From positions 160,807,584-160,871,583 of the forward strand of contig OZ020587.1 in NCBI GenBank assembly GCA_963971535.1: a stretch of 64,000 nt of DNA, read 5' to 3'. The notes beneath the pieces were generated by a model. That model did no database searches. It had not been told where the DNA came from and saw nothing but the letters and a program-made list of their open reading frames with translations. The DNA is from Notolepis coatsorum. Its lineage: Eukaryota > Chordata > Actinopteri > Aulopiformes > Paralepididae. This document shows, one piece after another, positions 1 through 11,835 of the stretch (the stretch's first letter is position 1; every line of letters begins with the position of its first letter). A program made the position numbers and the translations under genes.

Positions 1-93
1 TGTCAAATTGCCCAAATAGTGAAAGAAATAGTAAAATAGTTCCACTTTAGACTAAATTAAATAGCGGCTGGTTTGAATGTATGGAGGCACTTA

Positions 94-1510
<1,417 letters not shown>

Positions 1511-1518
1511 AAAGACAC

Positions 1519-2975
1519 CGTTAACCCTTTCACTACCTGGGGTTCAGAGAGAGACACCGTTAACCCTTTCACTACCTGGGGTTCAGAGAGAGACACCGTT
1601 AACCCTTTCACTACCTGGGGTTCAGAGAGAGACACCGTTAACCCTTTCACTACCTGGGGTTCAGAGAGAGACACCGTTAACCCTTTCACTACCTGGGGTT
1701 CAGAGAGAGACACCGTTAACCCTTTCACTACCTGGGGTTCAGAGAGAGACACTGTTAACCCTTTCACTACCTGGGGTTCAGAGAGAGACACCGTTAACCC
1801 TTTCACTGCCTGGGGTTCAGAGAGACACACCGTTAACCCTTTCACTACCTGGGGTTCAGAGAGACACACCGTTAACCCTTTCACTGCCTGGGGTTCAGAG
1901 AGAGACACCGTTAACCCTTTCACTACCTGGGGATCAGAGAGAGACACCGTTAACCCTTTCACTACCACACTAGAGAGAGACAAGGAGATACCGTTAACCC
2001 TTTCACTACCACACTACAGAGAGACAAGGAGACACCGTTAACCCTTTCACTACCACACTACAGAGAGACAAGGAGACACCGTTAACCCTTTCACTACCAC
2101 ACTACAGAGAGACAAGGAGACACCGTTAACCCTTTCACTACCACACTACAGAGATACAAGGAGACACCGTTAACCCTTTCACTGCCTGGGGTTCAGAGAG
2201 ACAAGGAAACACCATTAACCCTTTCACTACCACACTACAGAGAGACAAGGAGACACCGTTAACCCTTTCACTGCCTGGGGTTCAGAGAGACAAGGAAACA
2301 CCATTAACCCTTTCACTACCACACTACAGAGAGACAAGGAGACACCGTTAACTCTTTCACTACCTGGGGTTCAGAGAGACAAGGAAACACTGTTAACCCT
2401 TTCACTACCTGGGGTTCAGAGAGACAAGGAAACACTGTTAACCCTTTCACTACCTGGGGTTCAGAGAGACAAGGAAACACTGTTAACCCTTTCACTACCT
2501 GGGATTCAGAGAGACAAGGAAACACTGTTAACCCTTTTACTACCTGGGGTTCAGAGAGAGACAAGGAAACACTGTTAACCCTTTCACTACCTGGGGTTCA
2601 GAGAGACAAGGAAACACTGTTAACCCTTTCACTACCTGGGGTTCAGAGAGAGACAAGGAAACACTGTTAACCCTTTCACTACCTGGGGTTCAGAGAGACA
2701 AGGAAACACTGTTAACCCTTTCACTACCTGGGGTTCAGAGAGACAAGGAAACACTGTTAACCCTTTCACTACCTGGGGTTCAGAGAGACAAGGAAACACT
2801 GTTAACCCTTTCACTACCTGGGGTTCAGAGAGACAAGGAAACACTGTTAACCCTTTTACTACCTGGGGTTCAGAGAGAGACAAGGAAACACTGTTAACCC
2901 TTTCACTACCTGGGGTTCAGAGAGACAAGGAAACACTGTTAACCCTTTCACTACCTGGGGTTCACAGAGAAACAA
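1519..2975. repeat. 39-bp minisatellite, right block
   Basis: Continuation of the array at 188-517. The left portion has clean 39-bp units; from about 1970 on, units carry acactacagagagacaagg variants and from about 2330 a 42-bp form with acaaggaaacactgttaac predominates. This gradient shows local homogenisation with at least three unit subtypes. Both strands have open frames because unit lengths are multiples of three. Noncoding intronic satellite. Confidence 0.93.
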
Positions 2976-3012
2976 GGAAACACTGCTGCACTTTACTAAC
3001 GTAACGTGTTAA

Positions 3013-3110
3013 CTAGGGATATCCGATATTATTGGCCTATCGATATTATCGGCCGATATTGGCATTAAAATGTGATAACGGAAATTATCGGTATCTGTAA
3101 AAAATTCAAA
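3013..3110. mobile_element. truncated end of a TAGGGATGTCCGATAT-type hAT
   Basis: The segment from tagggatatccgatattatt through the cggccgatattggcattaaa block matches the left end of the complete copy at 62718-62970 and the terminal parts of the element at 4897-7014. No matching right end or target duplication is seen, so it is a fragment. Confidence 0.75.
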
Positions 3111-3159
3111 TAAATTAAATATGTTTTACATTTATTTAACCTTTATTTTTACCTTTATA

Positions 3160-3366
3160 TAACACGTGTTATTAATAGATTATTAATGACCGTGTTATGA
3201 CACTGTTATTACACAATCACAATACATTAATAGATGAGTAATGAACGTGTTATAACACTGTTATTACACAAGCACACTACATTAATAGATGCGTAATGAA
3301 CATGTTATAACAGTGTTATTACACAATACATTAATAGATGAGTAATGAGCGTGTTATGAACGTCCC
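3160..3366. repeat. 55-bp tandem repeat, about 3.7 copies
   Basis: Units begin cgtgttatgacactgttatt and end with tagatgagtaatgaa. The first two are 55 bp, the third about 49 bp, then a partial unit. AT-rich; no coding potential. Not obviously related to the adjacent hAT fragment. Confidence 0.8.
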
Positions 3367-3608
3367 AGTTAATGCAAATCATTACCTAAACATCCTAATA
3401 GACAAACACCTCGAGTAACGCGTCAACTGATGCATTTCACATCAATCCCATCACTCTGGTTGAGAGAGAAGACGGAGGCTCAACCCATAATCATTAATGC
3501 GCCGTGTACGGCTAATGGGAGCCATCGACCCCCCCCCCCAGCGCGAGCGCGAGTCGCGCTTCGTCGGCCCCGACCGAGCCTCGTCGTGCCTCACCTGCGC
3601 TCACGCCG

Positions 3609-3824
3609 TACACTGTAAAAAAACGTGGAGCGTCATCTGGTCACTTTTAATAAACTATCACCTAATCGTATTCAACTAAAACTGTGTAAAATGCCATTCA
3701 TAAATGGTTCGAATTCATTGAATTCAGCTCAATTCGATTTCAAATGGCACATAGTATTTTTTTTTACTAAAAATTATTATTGAATAAATATTAATTTAAC
3801 CCCAATCCCAATTTTTACAGTGTA
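3609..3824. mobile_element. TA-flanked MITE (Tc1/mariner-like)
   Basis: Inverted ends TACACTGTAAAAAAACG and AATTTTTACAGTGTA enclose 216 bp with no ORF. Starting and ending with TA is consistent with a TA target duplication of Tc1/mariner-type elements; CACTGTAAAAA ends are common in fish MITEs. Family assignment is by terminal resemblance only. Confidence 0.7.
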
Positions 3825-4116
3825 CTTCAGGCAGGGGTGTGTTGCTCATGGGACGGGGTTGCACGGCGAGCAACCGGCTCTGTGAGCAGAAGCACGCGCA
3901 CGCACATGCACGGATGTGCACGCGCGTGCACACAGGAATGCGCTGCACTTGACTGATGCGCCAACTCGCTAAGTACCCACTACAGCTACTTTGCATAACA
4001 ATAGCGCAGGTCGTCATCAGGTGTGTTCAAATACGTCCTCAGATACATTCACACAAAACTTGTGAATGAAATGTGTTACATCCATTCCTAGAGGCAATTA
4101 GGCATCATCTTTAGTC

Positions 4117-4565
4117 CAGGGGTCTCAAACTCAATTTACCTGGGGGCCGCTGGAGGTAGAGTCTGGGTGAGGCTGGGCCGCATCAAATATTATATATATA
4201 ATTTTTTTTGCTAAATCAACTCTGCCTCTCTTTGTTAACTACAACAAGCAATGCTGTTTGTTATTTAAGATGAGGTCGGACTCTGCACTGACAGATTTGT
4301 GTTCATTGTGCTGCTTTTATAAAGCCTCAAATGACGGCTTACCATATTTCATGAAAGCAAAGTGTTTTGTTTGTCTAAGATTTAAAAAGGTTTAAACTTT
4401 ACAGCACTGACAAAGTTGAACAAAGTGCTGTACAAGTCCCACAACATTAAAAAAATAATAATAATAAAAAAAATAAATAATACAAATTAATAAAATAAAA
4501 AAATTTACTTTGATGTCAAGTAGGGGGCCGCAATTGGCCCGCGGGCCGCGAGTTTGAGACCCCTG
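4117..4565. mobile_element. hAT MITE with CAGGGGTCTCAAACTC ends
   Basis: Ends CAGGGGTCTCAAACTC and GAGTTTGAGACCCCTG are perfect inverted repeats, followed inward by GGGGGCCGC-type motifs on both sides. Exact 8-bp duplications ctttagtc lie at 4109-4116 and 4566-4573. The 449-bp interior is AT-rich and noncoding. It lies in the gad1 intron only about 60 bp past the donor of the exon at 4632-4874. Confidence 0.93.
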
Positions 4566-4631
4566 CTTTAGTCTGTGCGCACGTGAGCACTGTGCCACCA
4601 TGCAGGTATGAAATCACCACCGACACCTCAC

Positions 4632-4874
4632 CTGTCCTCACGCCGTACTTCAGCGTGTCTCTGCAGTCCACCAGGATCTGCTCCAGGGACTCCGGCTGGT
4701 CTGAGAGCTCAAGGTTGAAGCCCTCCATGCCCTCCAGCAGCTGGTGGGGGTGGTGGAAGTCCAGCACCTTGGTGCTCCGGTCGAAGGTCTTGCGTACGTA
4801 GTTTGTGAGAATGTCCACCACCTCCAGCAGGAACTGCATGCTGGGCTCCTCCCCATTTTTGGCCGGTAGTAAAT
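4632..4874 (-). CDS. gad1: gad1 exon (second in window order), GAD67-type glutamate decarboxylase
   Basis: A 243-bp coding exon with acceptor cacttcgcag and donor gtgagg, phase 1 at both ends. It encodes 80 full codons starting [20 protein letters not shown] and including [20 protein letters not shown] and [12 protein letters not shown]. The [19 protein letters not shown] stretch is diagnostic for GAD67 rather than GAD65, whose equivalent lacks it. The split Asp codon (G|AT) joins the exon at 9671-9826 and the split Gly codon joins 95-185. It covers GAD67 residues about 102-183, ahead of the PLP-binding core. The upstream intron end is unusual: a hAT element stops 22 bases from the acceptor. 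Confidence 0.96.
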
Positions 4875-4896
4875 CTGCGAAGTGAAACGTTGAGAT

Positions 4897-7014
4897 TATA
4901 GGGATGTTCCGATATATTGGTGTAGCAGGGTGGATTATCCCTGCTTCATGGGAGTGGTTGTACACGGCCACCTGGTAGCGGGATGCAGAAGATTCTAATC
5001 TATCTGAACCCCCGTCTTTGGGCCCGGAACGTCGAACTGGAGGGCGGGCAGCAGGAGCGGATGGGGCCCAGGATTTACTAACCTGGGGGGTGGTACTCTA
5101 GTCCTCCTCGCCTTCAGCAATAGCTCCCCACACACTCTCACTTCCCCCAGTACCTCCGTTAGCCCTCCCACACCTGGTGACTGTTAGTTGACTAAAGATA
5201 TTGCGCTCCCCCAAAGCAGTACCCTTCCTTGACAACCTGAAGAGACCTTTAACCATGTGATACGAATAGGGTGGGAAGGGTTAAATAGTAATGCTGATAG
5301 TCGTATATTTACCCGGTCAACAAAGGTTAGAACAAGGCTCAGTAATAGACACACACACTGTGCTCCCATCTACGTCTCCTTTATATAAGGCCGGGCCAAG
5401 TAGCAATTACAGATTATAACTTCATGTGGTTCATATGCAGTATAATCACAGTAGGCACCGGGTGCTCTCACTCATAATACAGGGGACGCTATTCCCAAAA
5501 TAGGCACCTAGTGCTCAGTACATTCATTCAAGAGCCCCGCTTTGAGTAGGGGAAGACCCAGGCACATATTAAGGAGTTCAATGGGAATTCAAGAACATCA
5601 CAATATTATTACCATACAAAAATAAATCACATGTGGGCCCACGTTACCAAATAAAAGACCTAAGCTAAAGCCGGCTTATAATGGTTGGGGTACCCCTAGA
5701 CGCTGGTTGCTAGCATTCGCTTCAAATGAATATTGTTTTGGCACACGAAGTACCGCTGTACTTAACCGAGATGGCGGGTCCACTCTCACCACCCCTCGTC
5801 CGGGTGACAAGATGGCCGTCGGGCGATCCCGCGAGAACAGCCAGCGGGCGGGGGTAGGCAGCAGGGGCAGTGGCTGAACTGGAGGAGCATGCTGTGTTGT
5901 GGCGACCTCTGCTGGAAGAAGAGGTGTCCTCGGCTGCGTCGACGAGACGTCCACTGCGGGGCTGCTGACTGAGCTGGCGCGCTCTAAACTGTTTGCTACC
6001 TTAAACACAGCTAAACTGTGGGTCTTGGTGGACCCTCCTGCTGTCGCCTATACAGCTAACGCAACGTGCTATAGGCACCACCTGTCTTCAGCGACGCTCG
6101 CCTTGTGGTGTACTCAGAGTCACTATAGCCGTTAGCAGCAAGCTAATATACCGCTTCAACTTCTAGGATAACACGTTATTTACTGAAGTTGGTTCTTCTT
6201 TCCGTTTCGCTTATTCACACACTTCTCTATCGCTTGTACTTCTAGGATAACCCGTTTCACTTATTCACACACTTCTCTATCGCTTGTACTTCTAGGATAA
6301 CCCGTGTTATAGCAAAGTACTTGTTATCTCCCGTTGCTCTTCAACGGGGCTCTTCGAGAGCACACGTTCGAGTTCACTGTCGAAGAGGACTTCCTCCTAT
6401 TCCGCCCTCCAGGTAACTAGCTTCTCACTCGCTGCTCCTTTCTCCTTCGCTCCGCCTGCCACCACCGCCCCCTGCTGGCGACCGCAAACTGGTCCCACTA
6501 TGGGACACTCAAGGCAGGAAGAAAGATGATTCAATGTCACGTTAATGGTCCATATCGAAGCCGGAGGAAGAAGAGCACCTCGCATCATTAGTCCGGGCGA
6601 GATATCAAAGAGGAACACTGTTTATAACGTATTTGTGCACACAGGGGAAGTAACAGGTTAAGTCAGCACTTCTGAATAAATAGCAGAATATTCAGGATGC
6701 TACATTGGCTTTTTTTTTTTACCGATACCGATATACCGATATTGTCCAACTCTTAATTTCCGATACCGATATCAACCGATACCGATATATGCAGGGTCCC
6801 CCCCCCCCCCAAACGGAATAATTTCAGGTAATTAACATTACATATCTCTTGTTGTGGAATTAACACAACATTATGCACACTTTTATACTTTTGACAATAA
6901 ATAAAATCAGAATTTGTTCTTACTTGCTTGCCTGGGTAAATTGAAAACCGATACCGATAATTTTCGATATCACATTTTAATGCCAATATCGGCCGATAAT
7001 ATCGGACATCCCTA
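4897..7014. mobile_element. hAT element (TAGGGATG ends) interrupted by a solo LTR
   Basis: The left end tagggatgttccgatatatt (from 4899) and right end ggacatcccta are inverted. The octamer gttgagat occurs at 4889-4896 and 7015-7022, an exact target duplication; two extra bases (ta) precede the left terminus. Right-end sequence (about 6715-7014) has the CCGATACCGATATC / ATTTTAATGCCAATATCGG blocks shared with 62718-62970. A 1.78-kb LTR plus a 4-bp duplication splits it. Without the LTR it is about 330 bp, a MITE-sized non-autonomous copy. Confidence 0.9.
4921..6704. mobile_element. solo LTR, family I, copy 1
   Basis: The element runs from TGTAGCAGGGTGG to GGATGCTACA, so it has TG...CA ends with a TGTAGCA/TGCTACA inverted repeat. 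The 4-bp duplication ttgg flanks it (4917-4920, 6705-6708). No gag or pol follows, so it is a solo LTR, a fossil left by LTR-LTR recombination. It aligns end to end with 55246-57016, roughly nine bases in ten by eye. Its 1.78-kb length is long for an LTR. An AATAAA lies about 28 bp before the right end. A 4-bp duplication fits retrovirus-like integrases; family and orientation are not settled. Confidence 0.88.
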
Positions 7015-7168
7015 GTTGAGATGTATTTGGTCTAAATTGGTCTAAATGGTCTAAATGGATGGCGTTTATTAGTCCGAATGTCTGACCACTATACTGTAAG
7101 TGTGTCCACCAAAAACCTGCACGGACCACAACGTATGACGTATTTATATATCATGCCAGTTATAGGGT

Positions 7169-8207
7169 ACCTTGTGTTTACTGCACCTTGTGTGTACTGT
7201 ACCTTGTGTATACTGCATCTTGTGTGTACTGCACCTTGTGTATACTGTACCTTGTGTATATGTACTGCACCTTGTGTATACTGCACCTTGTGTATACTGC
7301 ACCTTGTGTATACTGCACCTTGTGTGTACTGCACCTTGTGTGTACTGCACCTTGTGTTTACTGCACCTTGTGTGTACTGTACCTTGTGTATACTGCATCT
7401 TGTGTGTACTGCACCTTGTGTATACTGCACCTTGTGTATACTGCACCTTGTGTATACTGCACCTAGTGTGTACTGCACCTTGTGTGTACTGCACCTTGTG
7501 TATACTGCACCTTGTGTATACTGCACCTTGTGTATACTGCACCTAGTGTGTACTGCACCTTGTGTGTACTGCACCTTGTGTACACTGCACCTTGTGTATA
7601 CTCTACCTTGTGTATACTGTACCTAGTGTTTACTGCACCTTGTGTATACTGCACCTTGTGTATACTGTACCTTGTGTATACTGTACCTTGTGTATACTGT
7701 ACCTTGTGTATACTGTACCTAGTGTTTACTGCACCTTGTGTATACTGCACCTTGTGTATACTGTACCTTGTGTATACTGCACCTTGTGTATACTGTACCT
7801 TGTGTATACTACACCTTGTGTTTACTGCACCTTGTGTGTACTGCACCTTGTGTATACTGCACCTTGTGTGTACTGCACCTTGTGTATACTGCACCTTGTG
7901 TGTACTGCACCTTGTGTATACTGCACCTTGTGTGTACTGCACCTTGTGTATACTGCACCTTGTGTGTACTGCACCTTGTGTATACTGCACCTTGTGTATA
8001 CTGCACCTTGTGTATACTGCACCTTGTGTGTACTGCACCTTGTGTATACTGCACCTTGTGTATACTGCACCTTGTGTGTACTGCACCTTGTGTATACTGC
8101 ACCTTGTGTATACTGCACCTTGTGTATACTGCACCTTGTGTACACTGCACCTTGTGTAAACTGCACCTTGTGTATACTGCACCTTGTGTATACTGCACCT
8201 TGTGTGT
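7169..8207. repeat. 16-bp minisatellite, about 65 units
   Basis: Unit ctgcaccttgtgtata with recurring variants (gtgtgta, gtgttta, ctgtacc, acctagt). Because 16 is not a multiple of three and the unit has no stop codons in most frames, long open frames appear in several frames on both strands; they are artefacts. Variant units recur in order (blocks starting near 7171 and 7351; near 7600 and 7690), so there is higher-order duplication. Flanks 7070-7168 and 8208-8290 match sequences around 62130, 62480 and 62690, where the same unit occurs. Confidence 0.95.
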
Positions 8208-8299
8208 ATGTATACCGTTTACTTTTACTCTTACTCATAGTATACGTTCAGATTCTAATTATTGATTGCCTCTATTTATTATAACGTATATGATATCAA

Positions 8300-8470
8300 A
8301 TCAAAATGTATTTGTATAGCCCCGAAATCACATGGAACTGTCCCTTAAATGGGCTTTACAGGTCAAGAAGAAACATCACAATAGATCCAGAACAATAGAA
8401 TCCACATTATGCAACACCCCCAGACTTTCCCCAACAAAGAAGATGAGGAAGGACTCACTTTAGGGGGGGG
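8300..8470. repeat. dispersed interspersed repeat, unclassified
   Basis: Contains atgtatttgtatagcccc and cttaaatgggctttacagg, which I recognise as a widespread teleost interspersed repeat. No ends or target duplication could be fixed. Poly-G and poly-C runs follow at 8464-8479 and 8525-8540. Confidence 0.45.
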
Positions 8471-8574
8471 GGGGGGGGGACACCACAGGAGGGGAGAAAC
8501 ATCAGATGGGCTGTTCAAAGGGGATCCCCCCCCCCCCCCCATCAGGGTATATAACCGATCAATAAAGGAATATC

Positions 8575-8795
8575 TTACAGTAACTTATTCACCCACACAT
8601 TCTCACACAGATGGTGGAGGAGGCAAACCGCAAGGTGCCAACCTGCTCCACCATCTGTGTGAGAATGTGTGGGTGAATAAGTTATAGGGGAGGGGGGTTA
8701 AGCGTCTTGCTCAAGCACCCGTGGGAGGAGCCGGAATCTAACCGAGAACCTTCTGATTACCAGACGACCATAGCTCTATAACTCCTCCTGAGCAC
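8575..8795 (-). mobile_element. tRNA-derived SINE with an internal inverted duplication
   Basis: On the minus strand the right part reads as a tRNA-like head (gtctggtaatcagaaggttc then tcggttagattccggctcct, a B-box-like GGTTNGATTCC) followed by gagcaagacgcttaa, the usual body of this SINE type; the same body is seen at 44555-44795. The left part is a perfect stem with 38-bp arms (8581-8618 and 8647-8684), so part of the SINE body was copied in inverted orientation. Confidence 0.75.
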
Positions 8796-8947
8796 TGTGT
8801 CTCCTCCTTCCAGTTGGCTGTTGTGTGATTAAACATCAGACAATGGTTTTTTCTGTATTATTCTCTCACACACATTATGGGTATAGTTTAAAACCTCATC
8901 ATGTCAGTTCCAACCCTCATTGACTCTCATTCTCCCAGAAGCTCTAC

Positions 8948-9090
8948 ATTAACCCTTTCACCGTGGGTAGTGTGGCAGTGAACGTGTTAACCTGCTGTTG
9001 TGTGCATGGCAGTGAAAGGGTTAACCTTCTGTGTATTGTCGCAGTGAAAGGGTTAACCATTTGGTATAGTGCGGCAGTGAAAGGGTTAAT
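8948..9090. repeat. degenerate 28-40-bp repeat related to the intronic minisatellite
   Basis: Four copies of gtggcagtgaaagggttaac-like units. This is the reverse complement of the gttaaccctttcactgccac core of the 39/51-bp array at 188-2975, but in the next gad1 intron and opposite orientation. Confidence 0.8.
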
Positions 9091-9284
9091 AATTACTCAT
9101 GGCGTTCCATCTTCTCAACACATTGTCAATGATTCAACGTGTCTGCTCAGAGAAAATCTATAGATGATTAATATGCACTATGCCAAAAACCTGCCAGCCA
9201 ACAATACAGACTTTTAATAATTCGCATAATTGTAAAATTATTTGAAAAGGTATATAGGCGTATAGTTTTTGACTATAATGTGTC

Positions 9285-9336
9285 ACCGCCGCTCGAAATG
9301 AGTCAAATTAACCGCCGCTCGAAATGAGTCAAATTA
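9285..9336. repeat. 26-bp perfect tandem duplication with two AP-1-like sites
   Basis: The unit accgccgctcgaaatgagtc (plus aaatta) is repeated exactly, 9285-9310 and 9311-9336. Each holds TGAGTCA, the AP-1 consensus, at 9299-9305 and 9325-9331. It lies in the gad1 intron about 335 bp 3' of the exon at 9671-9826. The rest of 9100-9660 looks single-copy and noncoding. Confidence 0.85.
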
Positions 9337-9670
9337 AGCTCAACAATTAACCCTTAATTGGCATGAGAAGAACAATAGCACCTGTATGCATTTACAGTAT
9401 AGTGACTGTGTTGCTGACAGTGTGACAATTAATATACAGAGGGTTTGGATACTCATTGTGGGCGGAAAAAACACACATTTAATTAGACGATACGGGTTAG
9501 CCTATAATTTAGCGATCAAATTTGAAGAATTATGTGAGATGTATTCCTAAACTTTATCACTCGAATTTCACAATATAAGCTAGATGCTTACATATATAAA
9601 ATGCAAAAAAAATTCCAACGATAAAAATCAATGATTTGTATATGTTTCCCTTTACAATATATATCCTTAC

Positions 9671-9826
9671 CTCTGGCGAAGAGATTAGAGAAGTCCGCCT
9701 CCGTGCGTCTGAACCGCGTGTCCCTGTCGCCGTTATCGCAGGAGAGCTGGTTCTTGGACGAACGCTCCTCGAAGGAGCTCGCGATCCGACTCTTCTCTTC
9801 CAGATTGTTATTCTTCTGTAGAAACC
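9671..9826 (-). CDS. gad1: gad1 exon (first in window order), GAD67-type glutamate decarboxylase
   Basis: Coding exon with donor gtaagg and proposed acceptor caacaatatag. Length 156 bp: 2 bases + 51 codons + 1 base, phase 1 at both ends. It encodes [20 protein letters not shown], then [20 protein letters not shown] and [11 protein letters not shown], matching GAD67 residues about 50-101, with Asp102 completed by the next exon. The open frame continues upstream to an in-frame ATG at about 9880 (MYGDDNNHP...), so either the acceptor is as given or this is an alternative first coding exon; the acceptor has a weak pyrimidine tract. The usual amino-terminal exons were not found, and an assembly gap begins 113 bp upstream. 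Confidence 0.93.
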
Positions 9827-9939
9827 CTATATTGTTGCAAGCAGAGGTTTCCAACGGGTGGTTATTATCGTCCCCGTACATTTTTGTGAGAGAGAGCACA
9901 GTTTTTTACAGACTATTACTGATCTCTGACTGTTGCCAT

Positions 9940-10139
9940 NNNNNNNNNNNNNNNNNNNNNNNNNNNNNNNNNNNNNNNNNNNNNNNNNNNNNNNNNNNNN
10001 NNNNNNNNNNNNNNNNNNNNNNNNNNNNNNNNNNNNNNNNNNNNNNNNNNNNNNNNNNNNNNNNNNNNNNNNNNNNNNNNNNNNNNNNNNNNNNNNNNNN
10101 NNNNNNNNNNNNNNNNNNNNNNNNNNNNNNNNNNNNNNN
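9940..10139. other. assembly gap (200 N)
   Basis: Exactly 200 N, the conventional placeholder length, so the true size is unknown. It sits just upstream of the first gad1 exon seen here and may hide coding or regulatory sequence. Confidence 0.99.
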
Positions 10140-10715
10140 TCTCTTCAAGCAGCAGTATCTTAATACCATATCTTGATCTTGGTCAGATAAAAAGGAAAAA
10201 CAATCATGCGACATTATAGTTCCAGATATAGAGTTATGATTATGATTATGAGCAGTCTTTGGGGGGGGGGGTGACCGCGTTATGTTCCAGGCTAATCATG
10301 CATATATGACAAACACACCCCGTCAAAACCTCAAATGTGGAATAGATATTGACAGGTCTAATAATCTAATAATAACATCTAATCAATCACACGAGATCAA
10401 CTAAATTACATAAAAAAGGGCTAATAGTTGATTTTTTTTAGCCTATAGAAAATTAATAAGATGGCCTATAATTGATTCAAGGTATAAGCATCGGGTTCAC
10501 AGAGTTGAATGACAAATAACAATTTAGGAGGAGGAGGATTCTGTGATGGTGACCGCGATGCATGTCAATGTCACACAAAGCAGTGGTCGCTGCCGCGCAG
10601 TGCGACCCCGACAACCAGGCTATTATCAGAGAGACCATCAATTACAAGGACAATACATCCACCTGGTTATACATTTTATAACCTGTGGATTTTCTTTCAT
10701 CCAAACTGCGTTTTA

Positions 10716-10750
<35 letters not shown>

Positions 10751-11540
10751 CCACAACAACAACAACAAAAACAGCAATCTATCACGCAGGCCAACAATTT
10801 TGCCCTCAAGTCTAATTCCACAAAAACGTAGCTATAGTCGAACACCTGTTAGAGTGACAATAAATAAACAACCGTTTATATATAGACCGCCCTTGTTATA
10901 GACATATTAACCTCAATTAAAATAAATAAATATAAAGCAGCAGCCGTACCGTGCGTGTATCTTCCATCCATCCAGGTGAAACAGGTACAGTCAGTCCCCC
11001 CCCCCCCCAAAAAAGAGAGAATCTGAATGAACCTCCGAAAATTAAGTCCTTGAGGGGAGAAACCACACCAGCGCGCTTCCCGTGAAGAAGGCTCCGTCTC
11101 CGGAAGAAACCACACCAGTGAAGGCTCTCAGTCTCCGGGAGAAGAAATCGGGTTGAATCTCGCTTCTCCGCTATAGAATCCATGCAAGGTGACCTTTTTG
11201 TGTGTTGAAGTATAAATGATTTGCTGATATTTAAAGCGGTGTTTTGCCTATTTTATTCTCACTAACGCACGATGCTTGCTGCCTCCTCCTCTCCCCGGTG
11301 CTGCTGCATATTTCTCCCAATATTCAGGCACACATATATGAGAGACCCGCGCCTCGGCGGCGAATTTATTATTATACTACACAGAATCGTAATAATAATA
11401 ATAATGTGACTTTTTCTTTTTTGGGGGGAAGTGTTGATTATTGTCTTTGTGGATATGGATGCTCTGTTTTGAATCCCGGTCACTGTCACGCGAAAATGGA
11501 CTTGAAGTTTGATCCGACCATACGAGCAACACATTATTAC
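10140..11540. other. gad1-upstream noncoding stretch
   Basis: No ORF of interest on either strand. It contains a poly-G run (10260-10270), a (CAA)n tract (about 10710-10767), a poly-C run (about 10998-11008), and two copies of agaaaccacaccag (about 11059 and 11106) in a diverged 47-bp tandem duplication; AACCACA is a RUNX-type core. Amino-terminal gad1 exons or promoter could lie here but I could not place them. Confidence 0.5.
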
Positions 11541-11543
11541 GCG

Positions 11544-11612
11544 AGGAGGGAGGGAGGGAGGGAGGGAGGGGGGGGGGGGGGGTGCAGGAGGGAGGGAGGG
11601 GGGGGGGGGGCG
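11544..11612. repeat. (GGGA)n / poly-G tract
   Basis: Purine-only stretch with many G3+ runs on the plus strand separated by single A, then two long G homopolymers. It meets the simple pattern for G-quadruplex formation. Upstream of gad1. Confidence 0.9.
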
Positions 11613-11712
11613 AGCTGCCGTGTTCTTGTGTGATATACATACCCACATAAAGTATAGCTGCTATAATGAAAGACCCTAAAATCTAATTATAGACGATTCG
11701 TCGTCGAAATGA

Positions 11713-11713
11713 C

Positions 11714-11784
<71 letters not shown>

Positions 11785-11785
11785 A

Positions 11786-11835
<50 letters not shown>

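Noticed and set aside
5676-6008. 110-codon Pro/Ser-rich minus-strand ORF in the solo LTR as an accessory gene
   Set aside because: It is shorter in the second LTR copy, has no recognisable domain and lies in an LTR; chance openness is more likely.
7078-8284. Cys/Tyr-rich (CTLCILHLVYTAP) and Thr/Arg/Cys-rich repeat ORFs as secreted or toxin-like proteins
   Set aside because: They arise from a 16-bp satellite read in several frames on both strands; the period is not a multiple of three and there is no codon signature.
11040-11115. WCGF reading frames upstream of the gap as the GAD67 WCGVAHGC exon
   Set aside because: Only three or four residues agree, flanking codons do not match, and the frame comes from a small tandem duplication.
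11262-11648. Pro-rich ORFs over the (GGGA)n tract
   Set aside because: Generated by the G/C homopolymers; no splice or homology support.
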